Source: Brachionus manjavacas (taxonomy: Eukaryota > Rotifera > Eurotatoria > Ploima > Brachionidae). Taken from it: a stretch of 64,000 bases of DNA. The DNA lies in assembly GCA_019054805.1 (NCBI GenBank), contig JAHQIY010000020.1:1054001-1118000 (forward strand), read 5' to 3'. The notes beneath the pieces were generated by a model. The model saw only the letters and a program-made list of their open reading frames with translations, had not been told where the DNA came from and made no database searches. The position numbers and the translations under genes are program-made. This document shows positions 11,658 to 24,300 of this stretch, in pieces (the first letter of the stretch is position 1; each line of letters starts with the position of its first letter).

Positions 11658-12240
11658 TTATATATAAAAGCTATAAAAGTTCCACTCGTTGACTATTCTA
11701 TTGGTGAATGTGTTTGCCTGTTGTAGACATTTGTTGGAGGCCTGGCCGGACAGTCTTCTTGCATGACCTCTGATACCTCTGGCGGGTCCGGGTTGGGATT
11801 GTGAACCTGCGGGAACCGGGGGTACACGGTCTTCGTTGCGCCAGTTTCTAATGCGAGGCACCAGTTTGGTGGCCCTTCTCTGCACCTGCTCGAGCATCTC
11901 TGCGTCTTTCTTGCTAGGGGGGGGACCAGACAACAGCGGCATATTCCAGTTGGGGTCTTACGTAGGCACAATAGAGGGTCCTGCAGGTATCTATGGTCCA
12001 AAACTAAATGATCTTTTCAACTGGCCGAGAATTCCTGTAGCTCTGTTCACCTGATTTTTAATGTGAATAGAAAATTTCAAGTTACGTGAAAACGTGACTC
12101 CCAGATCCTTTTCTGTGTCGACGAAAGCTAGTGCGCTCCTGGACTCGTCTTCCCCCATCAGTAGATCGGATTGGGCGTAGATGTTCCTGCCGGACCTACT
12201 GAATTCCATCGCCATGCATTTGCTCACGTTGAAGAGCACA
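11658..12240 (-). mobile_element. GC-rich LINE reverse transcriptase 3' fragment
   Basis: Read on the minus strand it gives FNVSKCMAMEF, EKDLGVTFSRNLKFSIHI, GILGQLKRSF, YVRPQLEYAAVVWSP and EMLEQVQRRATKLVPRIRNW. These are the ordered C-terminal motifs of a CR1/L2/Jockey-class RT. There are two frameshifts, one after KRSFSF and one at a C8 homopolymer (G8 at 11917-11924 on the plus strand). The frame ends in NRIVNEWNFYSFYI, then a TTATTATTATTTTT-like tail. It is visibly richer in G+C than its surroundings, which suggests a different or younger family. Confidence 0.85.
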
Positions 12241-12379
12241 AGAGAATGGCTTTAAATTCCAATGGAATTGCCAAAAAAAAAAACAAAAATAAAGTTTAGT
12301 AAAATAGTCAAAACTTAAAGATATCTCAAAACTTCGAATCTGATAAATCAGAATCAGCCTCAATCATAGGTCTTGCTGC

Positions 12380-12790
12380 TAATGACGGAAGGTGGCTTAA
12401 AAATAACCTCAACGATAGATGTTCATGTCCGTATTGGAAGAAAAATTTTATTGCAAATATGTGATTGGTATCGGTTACAAAATGGAGTTATTATTTTTCC
12501 AACTATCGATTTAAGAATTGAGAAAAACGCATCGAAGGGTCGCAGAAAGAAAGCTTTACCAGTCCTAATAAGAAATTCAATAGAGCCGATTAATCAAGAA
12601 TTGTTTTCGTTACAAACTAATTCAAATTTGGCAGAAACTCCAATAACTATAGAAACACAATCAATCGAGTCAGATCCTAGTACTTAAATAGCTTTATTAA
12701 CGGCAAACGACAACTCAACTCAAACAGTCTATAATAGAGGTAGACGACGCCCCATGAAAACTGATTTGATTCAAACATCAAATGACACTT
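12380..12790 (+). pseudogene. MULE-type transposase C-terminal relic with SWIM finger
   Basis: In shifted frames it reads CSCPYWKKN, then YCKYVIGIGYKMELL, then KGRRKKALPVLIRN. This resembles the SWIM zinc finger (CxC...CxH, here with the His replaced) and the GR-rich tail of Mutator-like transposases. At least two frameshifts separate the parts, so it is dead. A second relic of the same type lies near 47085-47316. Confidence 0.6.
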
Positions 12791-14075
12791 TAATATAATT
12801 TAATATTAATTTAATTTTTTCCTAAAATTACGTAAAAACAGTTTATCACTCCTGTATATATACAGAAGTGATTGGACATTTGTGTTTTTACGTACATTTA
12901 CTTAAATTTTGGTAATTTTTTTTATTTTCAATTTTTTGTCCTTTTTGTTTTTATGTAAATTTACATAAATTAATAGAATATTACGCGAATTTACGTGAAT
13001 TTACGCAAATGGCAAATCACTTCTGTATAAAAGAAAATTAATCTATGCAAATTAAGAAATGACAATAAATAAGAAATTTTTTTCGAAAAATAATTATATG
13101 ACTTATTAATTTTGCCTAATAACTTTTTACTTAATTATGAGACAATTAATGATTAAAGATTAAATACACTGAAATGAAAATAATTTAAATATTTGACATA
13201 TCTCAACAAAACCAATAATCAACTGATTACACCGATCAGAAATTAACTCCCATTTAAAATTTGATTTTCCATTTTTTTGATTAATTTTTCCACAAAAGAA
13301 AAATAGAAGTTCTAGTTAAACTCAAATTTCTTCCGCGTTTGGCCATTTAAAAATCTTTCATATGTTGAATTTGTTTCGATTTTGTTCCAATACATGTAAT
13401 AAATTTTTTTCTGAAATAATAGGTTCCTGAAGCAATTTTTCTAAAATTTAAAATATTTACAGCAATTCTTTCATTTATATATATTTAAGTATTAAATGTG
13501 ACAATTCTAACAAAATAATTAGTTAAGTATTAAAAAAATTTAATTTTTAATCAATTTATTCTAAAAAAAGGTTAAAAGTTCTATTAACATCAAATTTATT
13601 GTACTCAATACTATTTTGCTACAAAAACATCAAAATGTTATTTATTTTATCATATTAATAATATTTTGTTCTAATTTTTATAAATTTGTGCATAAGTTTA
13701 ATGAGGGTCATAAATTTTATACAAAAATAAAATGAAATAAACAAAATTTTAATTTTAACATATTAAGCTTTGGTATTATTTACCCTGCCACACAATACTC
13801 AATTTTTTATCTTTGTTCCCTAAAAAAATTGTATTTTTTAAAGAAATTTTTTTAATACAATCGACCCATCTAGATTCTTGGTCAAAGACAATTTAATTCA
13901 GCTTAGAAAAAATTTGTCTTTGATGCCAAATTTCGGTAACCATGGAAAAAAAAATTTCAAATATTTTTAATACATTAATTATGAGAAGTAAGGAATTTGG
14001 TTTAAATTATATTTTAAAAGTAAAATCTGAAAATACTAAAATAATTTGAGTCTGTTGCTTTAAAAGCATTTAAAA
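12791..14075. other. AT-rich intergenic DNA, no gene seen
   Basis: Mostly poly-A/T with words such as TTTACGTAAA and ACGTGAATTTACGC near 12820-13010. No coding, RNA or inverted-repeat structure is supported. It ends at the IFT54 start codon. Confidence 0.6.
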
Positions 14076-17000
14076 ATGAGTCAGGAGTCGAAAATCGATC
14101 CGGCAATAATCAAAAAAACCCAGGACACTCTGGGCCGTTTGATCCAAGCACCTTCATTAACCGACAAACTACTAAATCGACCGCCAGTTCAATTCATCCA
14201 AGACATTGTCAAGTCAGTGATTAAAAACACTGGATTTATGAAGGGACTCTATTCCCAGGAAGAACTAGAAGCCTCTTTTATCAAATCAAGCAAAGAGAAC
14301 AAAATACTTTTTCTCAATAAATTGATAATCGCTGTCGCTGTAGCCGTAGGCGAACAGTCTAATGCCAAAGCCAACAAAATAGCTGCTGGAGTTGAGTCTG
14401 AAAAAACCAATGAACTTTTTCAGGCCTTAGCCAAAGCTATCAACATAAAAGTAGAATAAAAAATGAATAAAAATTAATTTATTAAAATAATTTTTTTAGC
14501 CGGATAATGATGAAGTTGTTAAAAAAACTTTAAAAAAATTAAAAGCATTGGATTCATCGGTAAATTCTGGCGCGGTTTTGCCATCTTGGTCTGATTACTT
14601 TTAATTTTCAAGGATGACAAGCAAGAAAAAGAAGAAAAGAAGGAAAAATCCAGAGATAAGACAAGAGACGAGGAAAAAGAAAGCAGAGACAAAGCTAAGA
14701 GTAAGCATGAAGAGTCGGGAAAGTCGAGGGATCGGGAAAAAGACCGGGAACGCAAAGAGAGAGGTGATAGAGACAAAGACCGCGAAAGGGATAGAGAAAA
14801 AGATCGAGATAGAAAAGACAAAGACAGGGAAAAAGACAAAGAACGTAAGGATCGCGGCGACAAAGAGAAAGAAAGAGAGAGACACAAGGAAAAAGAGAGA
14901 AAGGAACGCGATCACGAAAAAGACCGGGAACACAGCAAAGAAAAGGAAAAGCATCGGGATAAAGAGCGCGAGAAGGGCAAAGACAGAGATAAAGAAAGAG
15001 ATAAAGAATCGAGAAAAGGAGATAAAGAGTCTAGGAAGACCGAGGAACGATCGAGGCATCGTCGCGATTCAAATGAAGATAACAATAAAGAAAATCACAG
15101 ATCTGAACGAGCTGAAGAAGAGCTCAGTTCCAGAAAGAACGAAGATGATAGTGAAGTAATTTATAGATTTTTTTAATTTAAATTTTTTTTAAATATCTAA
15201 AAGGAAAGTACGAACCGAAGACGTCCCTCTTCTGCTAGAGGACCTAGAGTTCAAATAGAAAGAGGTATTTTTTTTCTATTTTTTGAAATTTTTTTAATAA
15301 AATTAAAGTGAAATTATCCAAGAAATACTGGAAAATTAGCTTTTAAAATAAGCACCTTTATATTTATTTTTAACATTCTTGGAGAATTCAGTGCGCTGAT
15401 TAATATATATTTTTTTTGTCTTGGTTAAATATTTTTTGTATCATTTTTAAATAATAGAATTTTCAGAGTTATTTTAAAGTCCCAAATTAAAGTCCAAGTC
15501 ATTAAAAAAAGTCCAGGCCCCGTATTTTTTTATTTTTTTTTTCAACAGTCCATGTCAAGAATTAAAATTTTTTTTTTAAAAAAAAAAGTCCAACACTCGC
15601 TTGGCTTTCATAATCACCACCTGAGACAGCAAAATTATCATTTCCTGGAATGTAAGAAATTTCATTTGTCCCTTCACATTCATTGATAGTGAAAAATTCC
15701 TTAATTACTCTTCATGGAAAAATTCGAAGATTTATTTTAATAATTGTTAAAACCGGAGAAAAAAATGACTTCGGAATCTCGGAACGTCGAGTCATCAAGA
15801 TTAAAACAATTTTTTATTTTAAAATACTTAAAGAATTTTTCTGGTCATTATATTCATTGTGAAAAATAACAAAAAAAAACCCGGACCTGAACTTAACTTG
15901 AGACTTGTGACTTTTAAACAACTCTGAGAATTTTTGACAAAGAGCAAAATCAAGAGAAGATGCTCAACATTGAAAGCTTTTTTAATGTGTTATTCAGCAT
16001 ACAAATTACATTATTAAAAAAAATTTATCAAGTTAAAGTTCTTTTTCCTAATGCTCTTTCGCCTTTGAGCTCAAATACAACTTTTTAAGATGAAGTTTTT
16101 TTACCTATTTACATCATCAAATTCCAAAAATCAAAATACATATTTATTTAAGGTCTATTAAAAAAAATCATTGAATTGAAATTTAAATCAAAAATAACAC
16201 AAAATCAATTAAATATTTTTATTTTTATTTTAAATAGGGAACAAGCTAAAAAACATTAAAAGGTAAAAAAGGCTAGCATATTATGTACAATTTGTGTCAT
16301 TCTTGTTTTAAATTCGTCTTTTACAAATTTTTGCTTTACATTTTTATAAAAAAAAAAACTTTTAAAATTTTTAAATTTTTTTCGAGAGAAAAATCATTAA
16401 AAAAAATCTTAATTCAAATTTTAAAGTTTTATGAAAGAAAGAACAAAAAATCCAGGGCAAAGGGGTGAGATTTGAAGTAATTTTGAGTTATCTTTCAATA
16501 TATATTATTTTGAAGAAAAATTAAAATAATTACTTAATGACCAGAAAAAAAGTCTAAAAGTTTGATTGACAAAAGATCACACAAAAATGTAGTAAAAAAA
16601 AACATTTATATATTTTATATCAGAACATCAAATTCTTTAAAAATATTGGAAAAAATGAATTTTTTAATTATTACTTATTTATAAAGCTATTTGCTCAGTG
16701 TCCTTTATAATCTAAATTTTAATAAAAAAAATTTTAAAATTAAAATTTAAATTTAGATGAAAATTATGCACTCAAATCTCAAGCTGAAACATTTGAAGAG
16801 TATTTTTAATTTAATAATAAAAATATAAATATTTATTATTGAAATTTTTAGCAACCGAAATATTGGAAGACCGACCACAGCTAGACCTGGTGCACCAAGA
16901 CCAAAATTAAATAATGAATCAAATGAAACGCCAGTCAAGGTGGGAAGTGCGGCCAAAAAATCCACGGTTATTGTTCACGATGATTCGGATTCGGATGGGG

Positions 17001-17794
17001 ATTTTGTGGTCAAGGAGAACAAATTTCTAGAGGATGATCACAAAAATTGGAAAGGGCTTGACGAATTCAGAAAGCCTGGTGAAGAAGATGAGGAAGAAAA
17101 GCATGGCGCACTGGTCACCAAAATTCTCGAGTCCAAAGGAAAACTCGAACACGGAAACGAACTACACAAAACAACTGACCAAGTAATTTTTCTATTCAAA
17201 TTGTTATTATTAAAAAACTTAAATGTTTTTTTCATTTTAAGCAAAAGCCGACCATTCAAGTGGATTTACAGCGAAAGAAAGAAAGAGAAAGAACTCAAAA
17301 AGAGATTGATAAACTGAAAGAGTCGATTCAAACGCTAACCAAAGCGTAAATTGATAAACAAAATTTGATTAAATTTTAATTATTTAAATTAATTTTTAGG
17401 TCGATTCCTCTTGGTCGAACATTGGACTTTTTGCAAGAAGATATAGATATGATGCAAAAAGAGATTATTAAATGGTCCGATGAATATGACAATAATTGTC
17501 GAGTACTAAAGCGGCAACAAGCGTAAGTCAGAAAGTTTATTTCTAAATTTTACTCATTTTTTAAACCGCGGAAATTCCCTGATTTAAAAAAAAAATCCAA
17601 AAAAAATTTGACATTTTTTTAAAAATTTTTTTTTAAGAGAAATGCAAAATTTTATTGAGCCTTACAAAGAAGCGTTAAGACAAATTGAGAACCAGATATC
17701 GGAGCAAATGGACCGAATCGGTACAGTTAAAAGAAATATTTTGTTGAATGAAGAAAAGATAAGTCGATTGATATTCAATGTTGGAAAAAGCTAA
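14076..17794 (+). CDS. TRAF3IP1: Intraflagellar transport protein IFT54 (TRAF3IP1)
   Basis: IFT-B subunit that links the ciliary transport train to kinesin-2 and microtubules. Nine exons: 14076-14450, 14500-14559, 14613-15155, 15204-15264, 16238-16262, 16852-17182, 17242-17345, 17400-17522 and 17638-17794, giving 592 aa (human 691). Exons 1-2 hold the N-terminal calponin-homology-like domain (KTQDTLGRLIQAPSLTDKLL). Exon 3 is almost pure Lys/Glu/Asp/Arg, the family's charged linker. Exon 6 carries the conserved EEKHGALVTKILESK motif. Exons 7-9 are the C-terminal coiled coil that pairs with IFT20 (GRTLDFLQEDIDMMQKEI). The 25-nt fifth exon is inferred from phase and splice sites. A poly(A) signal overlaps the stop codon. 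The 973-nt intron 4 holds a hAT MITE. Confidence 0.93.
15464..15926. mobile_element. Non-autonomous hAT-like transposon
   Basis: The ends are CAGAGTT...AACTCTG inverted repeats, extended by imperfect similarity and repeated AAGTC/AAGTCC words, as in hAT subterminal regions. It is flanked by a perfect 8-bp duplication, AGAATTTT, at 15456-15463 and 15927-15934, the length expected for hAT. The 463 bp hold no transposase. It sits in IFT54 intron 4. Confidence 0.85.
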
Positions 17795-19115
17795 TAAAAA
17801 AGCTTCTGCTGTCACAAAAAAAACACAGAATTGTTTCTATTTTTTTAGTTCTTTTATTTTTTAAAACAGGTTTCGTTTTTATAATTTTTCGATCATATCT
17901 AAATGACAACTCAGTCAATTAAAATTAAGTTTTTTTTTATTAAAAATAAAAGAATAATAACAATGAAAATAAAAAATTATATAAGCAATGAAATTATGAA
18001 TTCAGAATTTTTAATAAGATTCAAATTTGAAATTGTTTTTATTTTTTTAAAGATAAAATTTTTAAAAATTTTACAAAAAAAATTTCAGTTTTTATTTTCT
18101 AAAAACGCTTAGATTTCCTTTTAACTGCGATTTTCAAACATCAATTAGAATACAAAACCAACTAATCGAGCGATAAAATACCAATTTCTTCATCTTGGAA
18201 AAGATATTGTTGCTGGCAGTGGCAGAGCTACGTTATTAAATTAACAAACTAAAGCCTTAATTTATTTGATACTTTGAAAATCCAAATATAAATGTATTTA
18301 TTCAATATTTGATTAAAACTTTTTATTTAAAAGAAAAGGTAAATGAATTAAGCCTCATGAATATTGAGTCATCTGAATTAAAAGAAATAAACGTTTACAA
18401 AATTGTTGATATTTTTGCAAAAGAGTAGAAGACTTAAATTTTTTTGTATTTTATTAATTTTGTTTGATTAGTTAAATTTTTCAAATGAAATTAATTTTTT
18501 GCTCTACTATGCTTTGAATTTTGTAAAAAAAATAAAAATTTTTTAAAAGACTGATTTTAAAATTTAATTACTTTGTTATAAAGCCCCTCTCAACGCACCA
18601 TTTCTATCCCCTCTTCTTTAGTCTTGAAGTTCGCCACACCATTTTATCTTTCTGGCTCCGACACTGGTTGTTGGATGGTGATCTATCAAATGTAAATTCT
18701 AAGAAATTTTTTGATGGAAGCAACAATCTCATTAAAGTTGTGCAGAAATGCATATCAATTTGCCAAAGGATCTTATGCCAAAGATATAAAATCAATAGGT
18801 AACAAATTTCTCATTCTTGCAGGCGAGTCTAATAAGATTTCAGATATTGAATCTAAACGGTTTGACCCGTCCCAGTTTTCAACATTGGAACAATATGTTA
18901 AATAAGAGTTGTTTAAAAGTTTTTTATTTTTTCTTTTTCAAAACTCCAAGTCTGGGCTTTAAAATTTTTGATAAACCAAGAAGAATTGTGAAGATTTTTA
19001 TGCTAAAATTGCAAGAAAATTCTGAAATATGGCAAATATATATGCATTTGACAATCCAAGAGTATAAATTTTATATATTTTTTGATAAAGCCTGATCTAG
19101 CAAATTAAAAAAAAA
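17795..19115. other. Intergenic DNA with an unidentified coding-like island
   Basis: Most is A/T repeats. From about 18590 to 18910 the sequence is less AT-rich and has open frames on both strands (one reads KKFFDGSNNLIKVVQKC), suggesting degraded coding DNA. I cannot match it to a family, and it may belong to the LINE relic that follows. Confidence 0.4.
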
Positions 19116-19119
19116 GGGG

Positions 19120-19516
19120 ACTTTTTTTTACATCATTCATAATGAGGCTTTTAATAAACTTAAATTACTAACAATCTCGAATCGGCTTTTTGAGTTGAGT
19201 GAGCGATATGCTGGGAAAGGACTGAGTCATTCTATTCCATTTGTTTGTAAGACTGGTGGAGGAATACAAAGAAGGTTTCGAATCTAGATATATTGAATAC
19301 CCAAATCGATTGTGTAATTGCTACCTTACTATTTCCTTCTTTTTTCCTGAAACCTGCACTTTGTAAACATGTGCCACATGTAACAATCTATGTCTTCTTA
19401 ACTTTCATTTTTTTTAATAAATTTACTTTAATTTTAATTTTGATTTTGATTTTGATTTTGATTTTTTTTTATTTATTCTGAAGGACCCCTAGCTCGGTAT
19501 AGAAAACAAATAAATT
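19120..19516 (+). mobile_element. LINE 3' end: RT C-terminus plus conserved tail
   Basis: Across one frameshift it encodes [20 protein letters not shown], then GLSHSIPF, then [15 protein letters not shown] and LCNCY. This is the same C-terminal protein as the copy at 29535-30090. A TTTTGA microsatellite follows, then the shared 3' terminus CTGAAGGACCCCTAGCTCGG and an A-rich end. It is 5'-truncated. Confidence 0.85.
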
Positions 19517-21116
19517 TAAAAAAAAATGATTTTTTTTGCTAATTTTATACTCAAATTGAATAATATGCTCGTTTCATTTTATTTTTGTAACAAACATTAT
19601 ATTTAATATGTGCTCATTTAATTTATTTTTATTTACTCATATATTTTCTTTATATGCTCGGTTAATTATAATCCGATAATACATATATGCTAAATAATTT
19701 ATATTAAAGAGCAATAAAAATTTATTAAAATGAGCCATTAATCATTTTTTATTCAAAAATTATTTGAGCTTGTCCAATTTTACTTTTTCTATTTTATTAA
19801 TTAAAAAATGCACCGAAAATTTGCAAGATCTAGATACACGCATTTTTTATAAATAGAGCCATTATGAAACAAAAATAGTAACAAAAAATACTCAAACTTG
19901 GAAAAATTTTTATTTTAAAGGAGAAATAGAATTTTCCGTAAAGAAAAGTGCAAAAATTAATTATCAGATGCTGTAAGAAAGCTTTAATTTGAGAGTAAGA
20001 AAGACAAAAAATTAAGAACAAAAAGAGTTAAATATTAAAAAGTAATATATGTTACTTTAAAGCTTACTTTATAAATCGATTATCATCTCCGTCATGTTTA
20101 ATCTTGTAATAAAAAAAAATATTAAAAGTTAAAACCATGTGGAAAACATCTAAATAAGCTCAAGAAATCAACATGATGTCAAAATGTCGACTTGATATGC
20201 TTGGAATAAGTGTCATTTGGATGTATGAGATTGAAGCAATAAGAGGGATGGATTTTAATAATGTGCTCTGGAATGTTCTAGAAGACGGCAACCACATCCT
20301 TGGTGTGGTGCTATTGATATCACTTTCTTGCTTTTGAATCAATCCAGCTGAAAATGAAAAAATCTTATGGGTTAGGTAAAAAAAAACAGTGTTACAACCT
20401 AAATTACTTGAAATTCCCCAAGTTAGAAAAGAATTCTGTGATAAAATAAATTTTTGAGAATTAAAGCCACCAAGTAAGATTGAAAATTTTGCAGGAATAA
20501 TGGAAGATCAACTAGGAAACATATTGTAAAGCAGCTGATGTCACACATCATATCATATCAAATTGGATTCAAGAAGGACTGGATTAGCTGTGAAACTTGT
20601 TTGAAAACTAGAAAAATAATCAGACCCTAAGGCAAAACTACTCCGTTCAAATATGAAAGGATAAAGAGCATGATTCAAGAAAAGCATAGCTACAATAATT
20701 GCAAAAAATGATGCAAAAAGAAGTGCAAGACGTGATAATGGAAAGTTGAAGGAGCAAAAGGCAAAAGAAGCTGACGAAGAAGCTTAATGGGGGAACTTAA
20801 CTAAAATCTTCGGAATCGGAAGATGATGTTTTTCTAAGATATTCTATTTTTTTAAAGATTTTTTGCTATTATTTACTCTATAATAATTCAATTATACTAA
20901 AAATTACGTAAATTTCGGTTTGAAAAATTTACAAATTTTATTAAATTTTAGGTTTTTTTAAAAAAACGCTATTAAAAAAATTCTTCAATTTTTTGGAAAT
21001 TTTTGCTTTTACAACAAATTAAGTAAAATATTAAAATTTTTACCTTATTTTTCGTAAAAAATTGTAAATTTATGATTTTTTTAATTTTGAAAATTTACCA
21101 AAATTTATCATATTAG
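19517..21116. other. Intergenic DNA, possible degraded element at 20150-20830
   Basis: 20150-20830 is less simple than its flanks and contains short open frames such as one giving SYQIGFKKDWISCETCLK. This suggests an old transposon, but I cannot assign a family. The remainder is A/T runs. Confidence 0.4.
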
Positions 21117-21344
21117 ATGTAAAATAAAGTAAAAAACAAAATTTGAAACACCAATGTAAGGATTTTGTGAAGATCATTAAAAAAGAACAGAACAAAATTT
21201 AAAAAATTAAATAACGTTTTTATAAAAATTTAAAATTAGTTCTATGAACGCAGCATTTTTACATTTTATTCTGTTCTTTTTTAATGAACTTCACAAAACC
21301 CTTACATTGGTGTTTCAAATTTTGTTTTTTACTTTATTTTACAT
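21117..21344. repeat. Fold-back element with about 84-bp arms
   Basis: Left arm 21117-21200 and right arm 21262-21344 are near-perfect inverted copies containing GAAACACCAATGTAAGG and GAACAGAA. The roughly 60-bp loop contains AAAATTAGTTCTATGAACGC, a terminus of the 10823 MITE family. There is no coding capacity. It could form a long hairpin as RNA or single-stranded DNA. Confidence 0.85.
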
Positions 21345-24300
21345 GAAATATAATTTGTACTGAATTTCACAAAATCAATGCAAGATGAAATTACTTTTGC
21401 AATTACATTAAAATTAAATAGATTAATTAAATAAAGAATATTTAATTTTATATGTTTTATAACAAAAATATTTAACTTTTATATTCTTTATTAACTTTTA
21501 CAAAAACAGTTAAAAAAAAAGCAAAAATCTTTATTTTTTACTTTCTTTGAACAAAAAATTGTTTTATAAATTATATTAAAAACAATTTGATGGAGTCCTT
21601 GTTATTTTTTTAATCACCAACTTAGCAAATATCCTTTTTTTTAATTTCAATGAACACCTTAAAGTGATGTAAAAAAATTAAAAACTAAAATTTAATAAAA
21701 AAGAAAAAGTTTTAGTGTTTTCTTAAAAAATCCAATAAAATATTTAATTTAAGTGTTAAAATTTTTAAATTTCAATAATAATTATTCATTTTGTGCTCTC
21801 TTTAATATTCAATTTGTTTTCTTTTTTTTAATTTTGCGAGGAAATCCACCATCAAATCGACCTAGGAGAAATTCAATCAAATATCCTTTTTCTAAACGTA
21901 ATTACTACGAAATTAATAGAAAATTTTCCATACTTTACTTTTTAAGCGGAAAGGTGAGAAAAATTTTAGAAATTTACAGGTTAAAGTATTTCAAGCCTTT
22001 TAGTAAAAAATACCAACTCGATTTTTCAATTTTCTAAATTTTGCTAAATATTTTAACAAAATTTGGTTAAATTCGGACAAAAAAAACAAACTTTTGAACA
22101 TTCCTTTATGAACACCCTCTATCATTTGAAGAAGGTACGAAATTTAGAAAAAACTTAATTTAATTTTGCCAATCAAAAAATAAATTCTTAATTTAAAATA
22201 TTTTAATTTTTTTTTTATTTTTTCTTCATATTTGTCATCCGTCGTCACAATTTGAAAAAAAAAAATATTTATATTAAATTATTTATTTCCTAATAAATTA
22301 AATATTTCACTATTTTTTTGCTTTATTTAAAAATAATTTATTTGATGAAAAAATTGTTTGTTTTAAAATATTTTTTTTATTTTTTTCTTTGGTCTTATTA
22401 GCACTTTTTGAAGTATAAATAATAAAGGAATTTATAAAAGGGTGGTTTAACTTTGAAATTCGAAAAAAATTTACCAAATATATTGAATAGATTTAGAGCA
22501 AATATTGTCAAGAGACTCTCTTGAAAGAATCTTCAAGTGCTTTTTTGATTCAAATATTTCCACAGGAAATATTTAATAACTAGAGAAGTAAAATAACTTT
22601 TCAAAACTAATGAAATATTTTGATTATTTAAAAAAGATTACAAACGATGCGTTTAGATACATTTAAAAAAAATTTTTTCAGCATATTTTTTGCCATAAAT
22701 CATTATAATCAATTATCGTTCCTTTTTGCTGGATTATTTATCTAAAACCCAAAGTCAAGGCAACACAAAGGAATCAGCAGATCTTTATTAATTTCTTAAC
22801 TAATAATCCAAAATAGCTAGGAATTAAAATAACATTAATCTAATTTTTAATATTAGTATCAGCTTAATGATCGATAAGAAGAGGCATGCTTATCCATTGT
22901 GCCTAATATCATAATCAAAAATTCAAACTAGGATAATTTAATAAATAAGCTTTATTAACTCTGTTTAAGTTTTGAAGAATAAAAAAATTTTATTGTTTTT
23001 TTTATTGATTTGTTCGAGTATTTATCTTTTTTGGCCAAAATTAAAATAAGTGTATTATTATTAGAACAATTGGTGAAATTGCTTTAAATTTCTGAGCTAA
23101 AAATAAGAAAAAATTAATTCAGTTATCTGGATTTAAAATTTTGACATTCATTTAAGCTTTCAAGACAAAAGTGTTCTTAATAAATTCTTAATTAATTTTC
23201 AGAATAGAATGGCATTTCTATGAGTTGGTGGAATAATTGATTTTTTCTAAGCAGAATCAAGAAAAAAGTCGAAATTATTAAAATCTGTTTTACTAAAAAA
23301 AAATTTCTCATTATTAGAAATTATTTAATTCCGGATGATACACTGCAAAAGTCACTGAATAATTAATTCACTTCCTTGAATCAAGCATTTAGATTTCATG
23401 ACTTAATTTCCAAATTTGATTGATAGATCAATCCGATTTATTATTCTGATAAATTCGGTAAATTTTGAGCGAGTCACGGACGGCTTTTAGCCGCACGTTA
23501 TTACTCACTATTAATGCAGAAAACCAAAAAAAGAGCTCTTAGAAATGCATGAGTTTATGAGTCGATGGGTAGTCGAAACATAAAGCCAACCACCCATAGA
23601 GTCAATAAATGCTAATGCCCAGATATTCAATTATATAACCAACTGGTTTATAGTTTTTCCCACCATGCTAGATTAACATTTTAAATGATAGATTAAAATC
23701 GGAAATTAAATATTCCATTTTTTTCATATTAAAATTTGCTGGCCCTTTTCGCTATTTAGCTAATAATTAGCCTCTCATATTGTACTCATTAATAACCACT
23801 CTGTTTTATCACTTAGACTGTTAATGCAACAAAAATATCTAGACTTCAGCTATCTGTAATCAAGCCAAATGGTTTGAACTCATTTTTACTAGGAAAAATT
23901 TTGTTTATCAAACCATCGAATTGTTTAAAGGTAATAAATCATTGTAAAGAAAATGATCTCTTCGAATCTTTGAATCAAATATATGCAATGCATTGGTATT
24001 GCATTTAGTTAAATAAAAAGAAAAGTTTAGAATTTTAATTTTTAATTTATTTTAAAAAAACATGAATTTTTCAAAGAGCCGATATTTCAAACACATATTC
24101 AAATTAGGCTTTGTACATGACCATGGTCTCTAAAATAAATAAAAGTAAATACAATGATGTTTTGGATTAGCATTATTTGACATTTTGTTGTCGAGTTCTT
24201 AATAGCTGGATGGTTGTTACCATGAATAGAAAATGCGACAGCGATTGTGTACCAATGAGACTAAAATTAAATCTAAGAAGCTTGTAAATAATTAAGTCAT

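Noticed and set aside
14519-15059. Minus-strand Ser/Leu/Phe-rich open frames of 122 and 152 codons
   Set aside because: They are reverse-strand shadows of the Lys/Glu/Asp/Arg repeat in IFT54 exon 3.
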